From assembly GCF_051401765.1 (NCBI RefSeq), contig NW_027480422.1, positions 13,472,001-13,536,000 on the forward strand: a stretch of DNA of 64,000 nucleotides, given 5' to 3'. The position numbers and the translations under genes were made by a program. This document shows, piece by piece, positions 63,546-64,000 of the stretch (positions within the stretch are counted from its first letter, which is position 1; every line of letters starts with the position of its first letter). Source of the DNA: Calliopsis andreniformis. Lineage: Eukaryota > Arthropoda > Insecta > Hymenoptera > Andrenidae. Below the pieces are notes generated by a model. It was not told where the DNA came from. It worked only from the letters and a program-made list of their open reading frames with translations, and made no database searches.

Positions 63546-64000
63546 AAGGTAATGGCCATTTCTACGCTCCGGGCATCCTATGCTTCACTCTAGGGCGTTG
63601 GTCCACCAGATCCAATAGTTAGGGCCTAAGAAGTCAACGCCAGAAACATAAAGTACAATTAAAATCCAGCAGCTTGTAGATCGTATAACAGGGATGATTG
63701 CAACCAGTGTGAAAGTGGTAGTCATATCTACGTTCCGGGGAACCTAGGTTTCGCTCTTGGGAGTTGCTCCACCACGTCGGATAGTTAGGGCCATAGGAGT
63801 CAACGCCAGAAGCATAAAATACAAGAAAATCACAACAGTTTTTCCATCGTATAACAGGAATAATTGCAACCAGTGTGAAAGTGATGGTCATTTCTACGTT
63901 CCGGGCATCCTAGGCTTCACTCCAGGTCGTTGGTCCACCAGATCCAAAAGTCAGGGCCTAAGAAGCCAACGCCAGAAGCATAAAATACGATATAAGTACA
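60935..64000. repeat. Higher-order repeat pair, 16-monomer spacing (60,935-61,346 and 63,589-64,000)
   Basis: About 410 bp recurs at an offset of 2,654 bp, the same spacing as the 56,054/58,708 pair. Shared private variants include CAATTAAAATCCAGCAGC, TTGTAGATCGTATAACAGGG, GTGGTAGTCATATCTACG and CACCACGTCGGATAG. The second copy is cut by the window end, so the unit probably continues. The equal spacing suggests that 16 monomers (about 2.65 kb) is the local higher-order period on this side. Confidence 0.7.

Larger units (their letters stand above)
50974..64000. repeat. Right satellite array, ~166 bp monomer, about 78 copies
   Basis: This is the same satellite resuming after the LINE, in the same orientation and with the same landmark order. 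The first base pairs repeat the target-site duplication, so the LINE split a single monomer. The 51-56 kb part is visibly more varied than most of the left array, with many private substitutions and few long repeated blocks. From about 56 kb to the window end, multi-monomer duplications return. The array runs off the right edge of the window. I see no genes in it. Confidence 0.97.

Noticed and set aside
1..64000. Regular repeats as a possible CRISPR array
   Set aside because: The repeat is the full 166 bp unit with no unique spacers, and there are no cas genes. The single transposon is an arthropod-type LINE.
1..64000. TTAGGG/TTAGG-like words (AGTTAGGGCC) as telomeric repeats
   Set aside because: The word occurs once per monomer as part of the satellite and is never in tandem. 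The LINE did not insert there.
1..64000. A CENP-B box in the monomer (TTCG....A..CGGG)
   Set aside because: The closest segment, TTTCTACGTTCCGGG, has the CGGG end but neither TTCG at the start nor the central A. It does not fit.

Overview
This window is eukaryotic heterochromatin. About 60.9 kb of the 64 kb is one tandem satellite with a unit of about 166 bp, all in the same orientation, roughly 367 copies. It is interrupted once, by a 3.1 kb 5'-truncated non-LTR retrotransposon (LINE) at 47,899-50,973. I see no host gene, RNA gene, CRISPR array or bacterial feature. The retrotransposon's reverse transcriptase reads like the R1/TRAS/SART/Waldo group (R1 clade), which is known mainly from insects and other arthropods. 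An insect genome is therefore the best guess; the species cannot be read from this sequence.

The satellite monomer is about 42% GC by my count of a consensus. One half is A/T-rich with spaced A-tracts (motifs such as AAAATACAATAAAAATACAA and CAGTTTTTCC). The other half is richer in GC and better conserved (TTCTACGTTCCGGGCAACC, then CCTAGG, then GGGCGTTGCTCCACCAGATC). CpG sites are retained. The many open frames of 60-149 codons lie wholly inside the satellite on both strands. They are by-products of a 166 bp unit, which shifts frame by one base each copy, and are not genes.

Region by region: 1-8.3 kb is a mosaic of multi-monomer blocks repeated at 6-, 7- and 12-monomer spacings. 8.3-25 kb is a second family, including an apparently identical 1,326 bp (8-monomer) direct tandem duplication at 11,674-14,325. 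25-33 kb holds a 1,992 bp (exactly 12-monomer) tandem duplication at 28,671-32,654 in which I found one difference. 33-47.9 kb holds a 19-monomer-spaced duplication (39,920-42,253 and 43,062-45,395). 47.9-51 kb is the LINE. 51-56 kb is more diverged satellite with only an old-looking 3-monomer periodicity. 56-64 kb has 16- and 29-monomer-spaced duplications. Recently homogenised higher-order blocks thus surround a more diverged stretch that carries the only transposon.

The LINE has a 14 bp target-site duplication, a 23-base poly(A) tail and a hairpin-rich 3' UTR. It keeps one uninterrupted frame from the last residues of the endonuclease through reverse transcriptase to a C-terminal CCHC zinc knuckle. 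It lacks ORF1 and most of the endonuclease, and three residues normally conserved in the reverse transcriptase look altered, so it is a dead-on-arrival copy. No new functional system is evident. The interesting content is the satellite's higher-order architecture and the transposon's insertion site and 3' RNA structure.
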